Assembly (NCBI GenBank): GCA_015486815.1
Contig: WFQY01000484.1
Location: forward strand, 1 to 5,863
Source: Phycisphaerae bacterium
GTDB taxonomy: Bacteria > Planctomycetota > Phycisphaerae > JAAYCJ01
Reading direction: 5' to 3'
DNA length: 5,863 nucleotides
In this document: positions 1 to 5,863 of the stretch, one piece after another
Numbering within the stretch: position 1 is the first letter of the stretch
How the letters are laid out: the number at the start of each line of letters is the position of its first letter
The notes under the pieces: model-generated
The model's input: the letters and a program-made list of their open reading frames with translations, nothing else
What the model was told of the DNA's origin: nothing
The model's database searches: none
Position numbers and translations under genes: made by a program

Positions 1-23
1 ACCAAATATCGCGTGTTTTCCAT
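1..23 (-). CDS. 5' end of a downstream gene cut by the window edge, possibly lpxB
   Basis: An open frame runs off the left edge. From the ATG at 23 it reads MENTRYLV and continues outside the window. A GGAAAA stretch at 36-31 lies 7 bases upstream and would serve as a ribosome binding site, which is why I prefer this start. Two in-frame ATGs further upstream, at 62 and 56, would add 13 or 11 residues and leave only 7 or 13 bases after the oxidoreductase stop, but they lack a good binding site. Eight residues cannot identify a family. Lipid-A-disaccharide synthase (LpxB) is a guess from gene order: lpxB often closes such clusters, and LpxB proteins begin with a short hydrophobic strand just before a SAGEASGD-type motif, which the sequence would have to show next. 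It does not look like the start of a GnnB-type aminotransferase, though this too is weak. Confidence 0.4.
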
Positions 24-69
24 AGAATTATTTTCCGATTTTATTGAACTTAACATCCGCATCAATTTT

Positions 70-1080
70 TCAAAGTTTCCAATTGTGTTTGTCTATCGAG
101 GCAACGATTCGTTCTGCGGTTTCAACAGCAGTTACGCCTTCGCTGACAGGCACCTGCGGCTGAGTGTTGTCGCGTACCGCATTTATAAAATCGACTATCT
201 CCGCCTTTAACGGTTCTTCATCGGTTATCATCAGCGGTTCGACTTTGACTAATTTCGAATAGTCGGAACCGGCAAGCTGAGCGAGATTTTCGAGCCCCTT
301 TTCGCGGGCAATATTCAAAATGTCGATATTCGCATCTTTTTTGATAGCTATGCCCGATTTTTTTTGATAATCCAGACTGATATATGCCTGCGAAGAAAAT
401 ACACGAATTTTGCGTTCGGTCTTCAACGCCAGTCGCGAAGCTGTCAGGTTGGCTACGCAGCCATCGTCAAAAGTCAAACGTGCGTTGGCGATGTCTTCAT
501 TCTTGCCGAGAACAGCGACACCTACTGCTTCGACCGCAACGATTTTTCTTCGCGTTAAGCTAAGGACAATATCTATATCGTGTATCATCATATCGAAAAC
601 CACGCCTATATCAGCGGAGCGAAAGGTAAAGGGGCTGATACGATGGGTTTCGATAAATCTCGGTTGGACGTTAAGTCTGCTGAGAGCTTGCACGACGGGA
701 TTGAATCGCTCGGTGTGTCCGACTTGCACGATGACATTGTGTTGTTCGGCAAGCTCGAGTATTTTATGAGCTTGCCGGGAATCCGCTGCCAACGGTTTTT
801 CTATGAGAACAGCTTTGCCTTTGGTAATCAGAGACTCAGCTGTCGAGAGATGGTGGATTGTCGGCACAGCGACAGATGCAATATCGATTTTATCGATTAT
901 TTCATCTATGCTGGTTGCAGGTTGGCAGTTATACTTTTCTGCGAACTGGCGGGCTCTATTTATATCGGAATCGACGACGGCTATCAGTTCGACATCATCG
1001 AGCTCGGAATAGATCCGGCAATGATGTCTGCCCATATGACCGGCACCGATAACAGCTGACTTCAGTTTGGTTTTATTCAT
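70..1080 (-). CDS. Gfo/Idh/MocA-family NAD(P)-dependent oxidoreductase in the lipid A cluster (GnnA-like candidate)
   Basis: This 336-residue protein has the usual length and layout of the Gfo/Idh/MocA family. An N-terminal Rossmann domain (about 5-120) carries the dinucleotide-binding loop GAGHMGRHH at 12-20, an acidic residue at the end of strand 2 (D37) and the family EKP motif at 94-96, whose lysine (K95) is usually catalytic. The C-terminal substrate domain contains GHTERFNP at 121-128 and DMMIHDIDI at 163-171, which supplies the conserved H167 and D168/D170. No signal peptide or membrane segment is visible, so it is cytoplasmic. It starts 3 bases after the lpxA stop with an AAAGAG binding site inside the lpxA end, so translation is probably coupled. 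The substrate is unknown. By position it could oxidise a UDP-GlcNAc-type sugar nucleotide at C3, as GnnA does in Acidithiobacillus ferrooxidans, but the partner aminotransferase GnnB is not in view. The family call is firm; the role is inferred. Confidence 0.9.
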   Translation of the reverse strand: MNKTKLKSAVIGAGHMGRHHCRIYSELDDVELIAVVDSDINRARQFAEKYNCQPATSIDEIIDKIDIASVAVPTIHHLSTAESLITKGKAVLIEKPLAADSRQAHKILELAEQHNVIVQVGHTERFNPVVQALSRLNVQPRFIETHRISPFTFRSADIGVVFDMMIHDIDIVLSLTRRKIVAVEAVGVAVLGKNEDIANARLTFDDGCVANLTASRLALKTERKIRVFSSQAYISLDYQKKSGIAIKKDANIDILNIAREKGLENLAQLAGSDYSKLVKVEPLMITDEEPLKAEIVDFINAVRDNTQPQVPVSEGVTAVETAERIVASIDKHNWKL

Positions 1081-1083
1081 AGG

Positions 1084-1923
1084 TTACTCTTTATCGTTCC
1101 ATAATTTTCGGATATCTTCGGGTTTGTCGGTACGTATGGTTTCAAGATATCTGCCATACTTGCCCTTAAAACTTCTTTTGATGAAATCGATTAGGTATTG
1201 GACGTTCGGGTCGTGTTCGTTCGTCTTTTCCAGTTCTTCCATCGCGGGACGGAGATTTTGCCCTTTGAAAAGCTTTCTATATACTTGTCTTATCTGTTCT
1301 ATTTGCTCTTTGGTAAATCCGCTTCGCGAGAGCCCTACGGTATTGACGCCTCGGACAGCTCCGGGATTGCCTTCGAAAATCATAAAAGGAGGGACATCGG
1401 TAACTACGCGGGTAAGACCACCAACCATTGCATTTTTGCCGATGGTAACAAAATGGTGGATTCCCGCTCCGCCACCTATCACCGTAGATTGTTCGAGCTT
1501 GACGTGTCCAGCTATAAGTGCATTGTTCGCAATAATCACGTTTTCCGTAATTTCACAATCGTGTGCTATATGCACGCCAGCCATAAATAAATTTCCGTTA
1601 CCGATTATCGTTTTTCCCCCGCCAAGTTCGGTGCCTTTATGAACGGTAACATTTTCACGAAATATATTTCGTGAGCCGATAATCAATTCCGTATCACCAC
1701 CTTTGAATTTGAGGTCTTGAGGGTCGGTGCCAATCACTGCGTTCTGATAGAATTCGTTATTTTCGCCGATTATCGTCCTGCCGGTGATTGTAACATTATT
1801 ATGCAGCTTACAGCCGGCGTTTATAACCACCTTCGGACCGATATAGCAATTCGGACCTATGATTACATCCTCAGCTATCTGTGCCTTCGGGTCGATATAT
1901 GAATTTTGTCCTATCTGCGTCAT
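1084..1923 (-). CDS. lpxA: UDP-N-acetylglucosamine O-acyltransferase LpxA
   Basis: LpxA transfers an (R)-3-hydroxyacyl chain from acyl carrier protein to the 3-position of UDP-GlcNAc, the first step of lipid A synthesis, in the cytoplasm. The 279-residue protein has hexapeptide repeats of a left-handed beta-helix from about 3 to 185, then a helical C-terminal domain (about 200-279) as in the trimeric enzyme. Known functional residues align with Escherichia coli LpxA at a constant offset of four: catalytic H121 in HIAHDC (E. coli H125), D70 and K72 in DPQDLKF (D74, K76), H118, H140, H156 and R200 (H122, H144, H160, R204). G169 matches the acyl-length ruler position G173, where glycine allows C14 chains in E. 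coli. The C-terminus is a little longer than in E. coli (262 residues). The ATG at 1923 fits the family N-terminus and has a weak GAGA binding site 7 bases upstream. Identity is very secure; chain length is inference. Confidence 0.97.
   Translation of the reverse strand: MTQIGQNSYIDPKAQIAEDVIIGPNCYIGPKVVINAGCKLHNNVTITGRTIIGENNEFYQNAVIGTDPQDLKFKGGDTELIIGSRNIFRENVTVHKGTELGGGKTIIGNGNLFMAGVHIAHDCEITENVIIANNALIAGHVKLEQSTVIGGGAGIHHFVTIGKNAMVGGLTRVVTDVPPFMIFEGNPGAVRGVNTVGLSRSGFTKEQIEQIRQVYRKLFKGQNLRPAMEELEKTNEHDPNVQYLIDFIKRSFKGKYGRYLETIRTDKPEDIRKLWNDKE
1087..1092 (-). promoter_or_regulatory. Ribosome binding site of the oxidoreductase gene, inside the lpxA 3' end
   Basis: AAAGAG lies 6 bases upstream of the ATG at 1080 and overlaps the last codons of lpxA. 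It supports that start and suggests translational coupling. The same hexamer precedes the lpxC-fabZ start. Confidence 0.55.
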
Positions 1924-1933
1924 AATAGAATCT

Positions 1934-1947
1934 CAAATTTCAAATTT
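1934..1947 (-). repeat. Tandem 7-base AT-rich repeat in the lpxC-fabZ / lpxA gap
   Basis: Two head-to-tail copies of AAATTTG fill part of the 35-base gap between lpxC-fabZ and lpxA. Because AAATTT is itself a palindrome, the pair could also form a weak 5-base-pair hairpin. It is too AT-rich and short to be a terminator. It may simply keep the lpxA leader unstructured. Confidence 0.3.
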
Positions 1948-1958
1948 TAACTTTCACA

Positions 1959-3275
1959 CTATCTGCTGTCCGCATCGACAAGCATAAATTTTATTGTCGC
2001 TTCGACAGCTACCGCATCGCCTACGCGAGCGATGCATCTTACGTGTCCGGTACGTTGTTTTACCCTTACGGTATTAGCTTCCAATATTAACTGGTCGCCC
2101 GGAATTACGGGACGACGCATCTTCACTTTATCCATACTCAGCAATACAGCGAGTTTGCCGGTATGCTCTAATTTTTGGCTTAGTAGTAATCCTGCGAGCT
2201 GAGCTAATGCCTCTACGATAAGGACGCCTGGCATTATTGGCTGTTGCGGATAGTGTCCCTGAAAAAACGGTTCGTTTATCGTAACATTTTTTATTCCGAC
2301 CGCACGTTTGTCGCCGTCGAGCTCTATTACTTTATCGACGAGCAGAAACGGATAACGATGAGGCAGAATACGCTGAATCTGTTTGATGTCCATTACGGGC
2401 TTAGCAGTGATTTTTCTGTCGAGTTCAAGTCGGCGAATTCCGGCAGCGAGTTTTTTCACCAACGCCTGATTCAACGAATGTCCGGATTTGTAGCAGACGA
2501 TTCTGCCACGGAGTTTTCTGCCAAGCAGAGCGAGATCGCCTATCAAATCAACTACTTTGTGTCTGACGCATTCGTCGGCAAACCGTAATTTGTTTTCTAT
2601 CGGGCCACGTTCGTTTAGTACGAGAATATCTTTATATGTCAGATGTCTACCATAGCCACTTTCGCGAAGCATTTGTGCTTCACTTTCGAGTAGGAACGTT
2701 CTGGCAGGGGCAAGCTGACGAATAAAATCATCAGCGGTGAGAGTTACCGCTAATACCTGTCGGCCTATTGCTCCGTGTTGGGAATAGTCGAGGTCGTATA
2801 ATATGCTCAGCTCCTCTTTTTCGCCCGGCAGAGCTGCTATCATAGCATCGCCTTCTCTTACTGTGATAACTTCGGAAATCGAATATGAGAGCGAGGGAAC
2901 ATCCTGCTGTTGCAGTCCCGCCTTTTGGAGTATCTCGACAAAAGGCCAACAGCTTCCGTCGAGTCCGGGAAGCTCGGGACCTTCGATTTCTATTTCGATA
3001 TTATCTATGCCAAGGCCTGAAACAGCAGCGAGGCAGTGTTCTACTGTCTCGACAGCGACCGTTCCGTTACGGAGCGATGTTCGCCGAGGTCGTCGGGTAA
3101 TATTTTCGGGCTTAACGGGGATTCTTATCGGAGCACCTTGGTCAATACGGACAAAGACCACACCGTTATTGGCGGGTGCGGGTTTAAAACGCACCTTCAC
3201 CGGTTCGGAGGTGAACAGGCCTGTTCCCTTCAGCTCAACTACGTTTTTTATTGTGTATTGATTGTTCGAGTTCAT
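1959..3275 (-). CDS. lpxC-fabZ: Bifunctional LpxC (UDP-3-O-acyl-GlcNAc deacetylase) - FabZ (3-hydroxyacyl-ACP dehydratase)
   Basis: Two enzymes lie in one 438-residue frame. Residues 1 to about 285 are LpxC, the zinc-dependent deacetylase and committed step of lipid A synthesis. It shows the TVEHCLAA motif with catalytic E79 and zinc ligand H80, then H239 and D243 (the other ligands) with K240 and D247 in the RHKVVDLIGDLAL block, and H266 in GHSLNQ. Residues about 297-438 are a hotdog-fold FabZ dehydratase: ILPHRYPFLLVD at 303-314, then GHYP with catalytic H341 and E355 fourteen residues later in MPGVLIVEALAQLAG. The linker is only about 10-15 residues. Both active sites look intact, so both activities are expected. 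The fusion is known in Bacteroidota and some PVC bacteria. The ATG at 3275 overlaps the end of lpxD by 41 bases. It has an AAAGAG binding site 5 bases upstream, and there is no ATG, GTG or TTG just downstream that would keep the conserved N-terminal LpxC strand. Confidence 0.97.
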   Translation of the reverse strand: MNSNNQYTIKNVVELKGTGLFTSEPVKVRFKPAPANNGVVFVRIDQGAPIRIPVKPENITRRPRRTSLRNGTVAVETVEHCLAAVSGLGIDNIEIEIEGPELPGLDGSCWPFVEILQKAGLQQQDVPSLSYSISEVITVREGDAMIAALPGEKEELSILYDLDYSQHGAIGRQVLAVTLTADDFIRQLAPARTFLLESEAQMLRESGYGRHLTYKDILVLNERGPIENKLRFADECVRHKVVDLIGDLALLGRKLRGRIVCYKSGHSLNQALVKKLAAGIRRLELDRKITAKPVMDIKQIQRILPHRYPFLLVDKVIELDGDKRAVGIKNVTINEPFFQGHYPQQPIMPGVLIVEALAQLAGLLLSQKLEHTGKLAVLLSMDKVKMRRPVIPGDQLILEANTVRVKQRTGHVRCIARVGDAVAVEATIKFMLVDADSR

Positions 3276-4278
3276 CTATTCTCTTTGTCAGTTCATCTAC
3301 TTTGTCAGGAAGTTTTCTCAATTTTATATGCTGGCGAGTCCACGTTCTATTGTCAATAGCGGGATAACCTCTCACATCAGTACCGGCAGGTATATTTCTC
3401 GTTATCCCTGCTTGCGCTGCTGCACGGACTCTGTCGCCTATTGTTATATGGTCTGCGATGCCAACCTGTCCGCCTATAATGACATAAGAACCTATCTCCG
3501 TTGAGCCAGCGATTCCTACCTGACTTACTATAATCGAATTTTTACCAATCTTTACATTATGCCCGATTTGTACCAAATTATCAATCTTAGTGCCCGCTCC
3601 GATATGTGTAGCGCCCGCTTTGGCACGATCGATGCACGTAGATGCGCCTATTTCCACATCGTCTTCGATAATTACCGTTCCTATATGTTTTATCTTTACG
3701 TGTTTGCCGTCGGCGAAGTGATATCCGAAGCCATCCGCTCCGATTGTTACGTTCGGATGAATTATTACACGATTGCCAATTTTTACATTTTCGCGTATCA
3801 CAACCGATGGCCAAATGACACAATCATCGCCAATGACAACACTATCGCCGATATATACATTGGGATAGATGATGCAATTTTTGCCTATGGTGGTGTTATG
3901 TCCTATTACGCAATTTGCTCCGATGGAGACGGATTTATCTACGGAAGCGGACTCTGCGATCAGAGCGGAAGGATGTACACCGACGGGCGGTTTGGGAGTT
4001 TCCGAAGCGAACAGATCGAGAAGTTTAATAAATGCGTCTGCGGGCGTATCGATGATAATCGCGGGTCTGTCGGGTTTGATTTCGGGAGTAACTACCACGG
4101 CACCTGCTTGCGATTTCTTCAGAGCTGATGCGTACGCACTACTTTCGACGAAACTTATCTGCTCTGCGGTAGCGTCTGAGAGATCGCAGACGCCTGTGAT
4201 TTTCAGTTCCGCAGGTCCTTCGAGCTTACCATTGAGATACTTTGCGAGTTGCGCAAGTGTAAAGTTCTTTTCAGCCAT
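3235..4278 (-). CDS. lpxD: UDP-3-O-(3-hydroxyacyl)glucosamine N-acyltransferase LpxD
   Basis: LpxD adds the second (R)-3-hydroxyacyl chain, to the 2-amino group of UDP-3-O-acyl-glucosamine, the third step of lipid A synthesis. The 347-residue protein has the full family layout. An N-terminal uridine-binding domain (about 1-100) includes the LSDATAEQISFVES segment at 33-46. A left-handed beta-helix of hexapeptide repeats follows (about 102-305) with the family motif GADGFGYHF at 180-188, catalytic H240 in VQIGHNVKIG (E. coli H239) and H277 (E. coli H276). The C-terminal helix (about 322-345) is rich in K, E, L and I and should form the trimer's helical bundle that contacts acyl carrier protein. 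It starts 6 bases after ompH. No clear Shine-Dalgarno sequence precedes the ATG; the leader is AT-rich, so the start may depend on re-initiation after ompH. Its last 13 codons and stop overlap the start of lpxC-fabZ. Identity is very secure. Confidence 0.97.
   Translation of the reverse strand: MAEKNFTLAQLAKYLNGKLEGPAELKITGVCDLSDATAEQISFVESSAYASALKKSQAGAVVVTPEIKPDRPAIIIDTPADAFIKLLDLFASETPKPPVGVHPSALIAESASVDKSVSIGANCVIGHNTTIGKNCIIYPNVYIGDSVVIGDDCVIWPSVVIRENVKIGNRVIIHPNVTIGADGFGYHFADGKHVKIKHIGTVIIEDDVEIGASTCIDRAKAGATHIGAGTKIDNLVQIGHNVKIGKNSIIVSQVGIAGSTEIGSYVIIGGQVGIADHITIGDRVRAAAQAGITRNIPAGTDVRGYPAIDNRTWTRQHIKLRKLPDKVDELTKRIDELEQSIHNKKRS
3280..3286 (-). promoter_or_regulatory. Ribosome binding site of lpxC-fabZ, inside lpxD
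   Basis: AAAGAGA ends 4 bases before the ATG at 3275 and lies within the lpxD coding sequence. It decides the start of the fusion gene and so the 41-base overlap. Ribosomes translating lpxD must pass over it, which points to coupled expression. Confidence 0.55.
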
Positions 4279-4284
4279 CGTAAT

Positions 4285-4896
4285 TTATTGTTGTTTGCTC
4301 AGTTTATATTTCTGATTTATGTAATTCAGAACCGTCTGAGTAATATCGATATTCTTTGAGCTATAGATTACCTTTCTCTGTCTTATTTTTTCGAGCAATG
4401 CGGGAAAACTATCGCCCTGAATCTTAGCTGCATCGAGATAGAGTACAAGGTCGTAGCCTGTTGATTCCGCTACATCCTTGACAGCTGATACTATCTGTTT
4501 ATAAATGTCCTCAGTCATAAGTCGAAATTCGCGTTTTATATCCTCAGCTGCTACCTGCGTGTAGGTTTTGAGCTCTACCGTCATCTTAAATAGCTTTTTC
4601 TGTCTCTCGTAATAATCTTTGCTATCGGGTTGAAAATTTTCGAGTTCAGCTTTGATAGCTTCTATTTTGTCTATCATCTCTTTGCGTTTTGCTTTCATTT
4701 GGTCTTGCCGACGTGCCAATCTTTGATTGACTTGCTTGGTACGGTCATAATTGTTGAAGACCTTTACCATATCCACGACAGCTACTCGCGTTGGCATCGG
4801 TGAAGGTTTATTGGCAGCCTGGCCTGATTTAATCCACATACCGGTCATTAGACCACCAACGATTGCTAAACATACGTAAAATACTTTTTTGTCCAT
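4285..4896 (-). CDS. ompH: OmpH/Skp-family periplasmic chaperone
   Basis: This 203-residue secreted protein fits the OmpH/Skp family, which binds unfolded outer-membrane proteins in the periplasm and hands them to the assembly machinery. Residues 1-28 form a signal peptide: a DKK charged end, a hydrophobic core at about 5-20, and a probable cut near GQA-AN at 25-29. There is no lipobox at the cut. The mature part opens with the family strand RVAVVDMVKVFNNY (37-50), followed by a long charged coiled-coil hairpin (about 52-140, turn near FQPDSKDYY) and the returning strand YDLVLYLD (148-155). The C-terminal VIYSSKNIDITQTVLNYIN (176-194) matches the family ending. The frame stays open upstream to 5061, but that stretch lies inside manA and would bury the signal peptide; the ATG at 4896 has an AAAGGA binding site 7 bases upstream. 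The position directly before lpxD is the classic one. The gene is also called skp or hlpA. Confidence 0.92.
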   Translation of the reverse strand: MDKKVFYVCLAIVGGLMTGMWIKSGQAANKPSPMPTRVAVVDMVKVFNNYDRTKQVNQRLARRQDQMKAKRKEMIDKIEAIKAELENFQPDSKDYYERQKKLFKMTVELKTYTQVAAEDIKREFRLMTEDIYKQIVSAVKDVAESTGYDLVLYLDAAKIQGDSFPALLEKIRQRKVIYSSKNIDITQTVLNYINQKYKLSKQQ

Positions 4897-4903
4897 ATTG
4901 CAT

Positions 4904-4909
4904 TCCTTT
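4904..4909 (-). promoter_or_regulatory. Ribosome binding site of ompH
   Basis: AAAGGA with 7 bases to the ATG at 4896 is the best Shine-Dalgarno sequence in the window. It fixes the ompH start at the signal-peptide methionine, against the longer open frame reaching 5061. It lies in the 31-base gap after the manA stop. Confidence 0.65.
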
Positions 4910-4927
4910 CTGTAAATAAACGTTGCA

Positions 4928-5863
4928 CTACGATAGTAGTTTAACTTCAAGATATGTATAAGTCGAATGGAAAACCGCTTGGATTTTGTCAACAGCTGCG
5001 GGAATAAGTATTGTCTTGCCAGCTTCGAGTGGTATCGAGACGGAAGAATCGCGTATCTCACCGGTGCCTGCGATTATTATCCAGACAATTGGCTGACCGA
5101 GATTAACGGTTGGTTTATCGTTTGGCTGGCCTTGATGTTTGCTTATCCGGAATGTAGGTGCTTTTGCAAGAATGTCTGGCTCGTTAGGTGCGGTCTCGAA
5201 ATCATTCGGGTTATGAAAACGAATCGACTTCAACGCCTGTTCGATGTGAAGTTGACGCGGTTTGCCTGTCTTAGCATCTACACGTCCCCAATCGTAGAGA
5301 CGAAATGTGGTATCGGAGGGAGTTTGTACCTCCGCAACTACAAGTCCTTTGCCGAGTGCGTGAACTGTGCCGCCTGGTAGATAGAAAAAGTCGCCCTTCT
5401 TGGCTGGTAGCTTAATCATAAGGTCAGCAAGACGATTTTCATCGATAGCAGCTTTTACATCATCGATGGTAACTCCCTGTTTAAAGCCACGATAAATAAA
5501 GGCATCTTCATCAGCATCTATTACGTACCATGCTTCGTATTTCGCACGCGCATCTCCGCCTAACTGCTTAGCTGCTTGATAATCGGGATGTACCTGTACG
5601 GAGAGGATATCATTAGCATCTAAGAGTTTAACCAGCAGCGGAAATTGGCCGCTGTCGAGTTTGGCATCGCCAAGTAGCTTTGTTTGCCATTCGTTTACCA
5701 GCTCCGCTATATTTTTACCTTTGGCTTGGCCGACGTTTGCGACGGATTTGTCTTGAGGCAGATCGGCAAGCTCCCACGATTCACCTATAAGTGTATTGTC
5801 GGGTAGTGTCCTGGCGAATAATCTTTCGAGATTACGTCCGCCCCATATACGCTCTTTATATAT
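4928..5863 (-). CDS. manA: Mannose-6-phosphate isomerase (type I, short bacterial form), 5' end missing
   Basis: The enzyme interconverts mannose-6-phosphate and fructose-6-phosphate in the cytoplasm, feeding GDP-mannose and surface polysaccharides or mannose use. The frame is open from the right edge (first codon at 5863) to a TAG at 4930-4928, giving 311 residues. It begins IYKERIWGGRNLERLF, which matches a point about 8-12 residues into the short Bacillus-type family, so almost all of the protein is present. In fragment numbering the cupin zinc ligands are Q90 and H92 in SVQVHPD, E110 in KYEAWYV and H168 in PGGTVHALGKG. The signature QTPSDTTFRLYDWGR at 180-194 includes the expected active-site R188. 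A second, smaller cupin-like half follows (about 215-311). The ATG at 5419 is internal, not the start, because the conserved first half lies upstream of it. The stop is 31 bases before ompH on the same strand, so it probably belongs to the operon. Confidence 0.93.
   Translation of the reverse strand: MYKERIWGGRNLERLFARTLPDNTLIGESWELADLPQDKSVANVGQAKGKNIAELVNEWQTKLLGDAKLDSGQFPLLVKLLDANDILSVQVHPDYQAAKQLGGDARAKYEAWYVIDADEDAFIYRGFKQGVTIDDVKAAIDENRLADLMIKLPAKKGDFFYLPGGTVHALGKGLVVAEVQTPSDTTFRLYDWGRVDAKTGKPRQLHIEQALKSIRFHNPNDFETAPNEPDILAKAPTFRISKHQGQPNDKPTVNLGQPIVWIIIAGTGEIRDSSVSIPLEAGKTILIPAAVDKIQAVFHSTYTYLEVKLLS

Noticed and set aside
580..1059. A 159-codon open frame on the plus strand opposite the oxidoreductase
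   Set aside because: It is antisense to the Rossmann domain of a clear Gfo/Idh/MocA gene and shows no binding site or domain of its own.
1067..1642. A 191-codon open frame on the plus strand opposite lpxA
   Set aside because: It is a shadow of lpxA. Its serine-, proline- and cysteine-rich translation has no family features, and lpxA explains the codon pattern fully.
3400..3980. Repeated short DNA motifs that could suggest tandem repeats or a CRISPR-like array
   Set aside because: They are degenerate codons of hexapeptide repeats in the LpxD beta-helix, with no identical repeats or regular spacers at DNA level. The same holds for lpxA.
3559..4128. A 189-codon open frame on the plus strand opposite lpxD
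   Set aside because: It is antisense to the beta-helix repeats of lpxD. Its translation is low-complexity (rich in Y, D, I) with no recognisable domain, and the opposite strand holds a complete, well-conserved gene.
4897..5061. An N-terminal extension of OmpH by 55 residues
   Set aside because: The extension overlaps the manA coding sequence in another frame and would place a basic, unrelated segment before a clear signal peptide. The ATG at 4896 has a good ribosome binding site.
4928..5419. A short stand-alone cupin gene starting at the ATG at 5419
   Set aside because: The frame is open all the way to 5863, and the upstream part encodes the conserved first half of ManA, including the QVHP zinc-ligand motif.
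1..5863. A defence system, mobile element or secondary-metabolite cluster
   Set aside because: Every gene is accounted for by envelope or sugar metabolism families. There are no transposase, integrase, nuclease or toxin signatures, no inverted terminal repeats and no change of base composition.

Overview
The window is one solid block of genes, all on the minus strand, for building the Gram-negative outer membrane. Read 5' to 3' on that strand (right to left in window coordinates), the order is: a mannose-6-phosphate isomerase lacking only its first few residues, an OmpH/Skp-like periplasmic chaperone, LpxD, an LpxC-FabZ fusion protein, LpxA, a Gfo/Idh/MocA-family NAD(P)-dependent oxidoreductase, and the first codons of another gene cut by the left edge. 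Spacings are 31, 6, -41 (overlap), 35 and 3 bases, then a short gap, so a single transcript is likely. No promoter or terminator hairpin was recognised, so both ends of the operon probably lie outside the window.

The genes fit one job. LpxA, LpxC and LpxD carry out the first three dedicated steps of lipid A synthesis: O-acylation of UDP-GlcNAc, deacetylation, and N-acylation. The FabZ domain fused to LpxC dehydrates (R)-3-hydroxyacyl-ACP, the same pool that LpxA and LpxD draw on, so the fusion joins the two enzymes at the branch point between phospholipid and lipid A. OmpH/Skp escorts outer-membrane proteins across the periplasm. ManA supplies mannose-6-phosphate or fructose-6-phosphate for surface sugars. 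The oxidoreductase sits directly after lpxA, where lipid A sugar-modifying enzymes occur in some bacteria. It is the least understood gene here and the best candidate for something new.

Organism: a diderm, LPS-type bacterium. An LpxC-FabZ fusion between lpxD and lpxA is known from Bacteroidota and from Planctomycetota/PVC-type lineages. The added OmpH upstream and Gfo/Idh gene downstream make me lean to Planctomycetota (perhaps a Phycisphaerae-like member), but this is inferred from gene order and not proven. Codon use and base composition look even across the window, and I see no sign of recent transfer.

There are no tRNA or rRNA genes, CRISPR arrays, insertion sequences or other mobile elements, and no intergenic stretch longer than about 50 bases. 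The long plus-strand reading frames are antisense shadows of the real genes.
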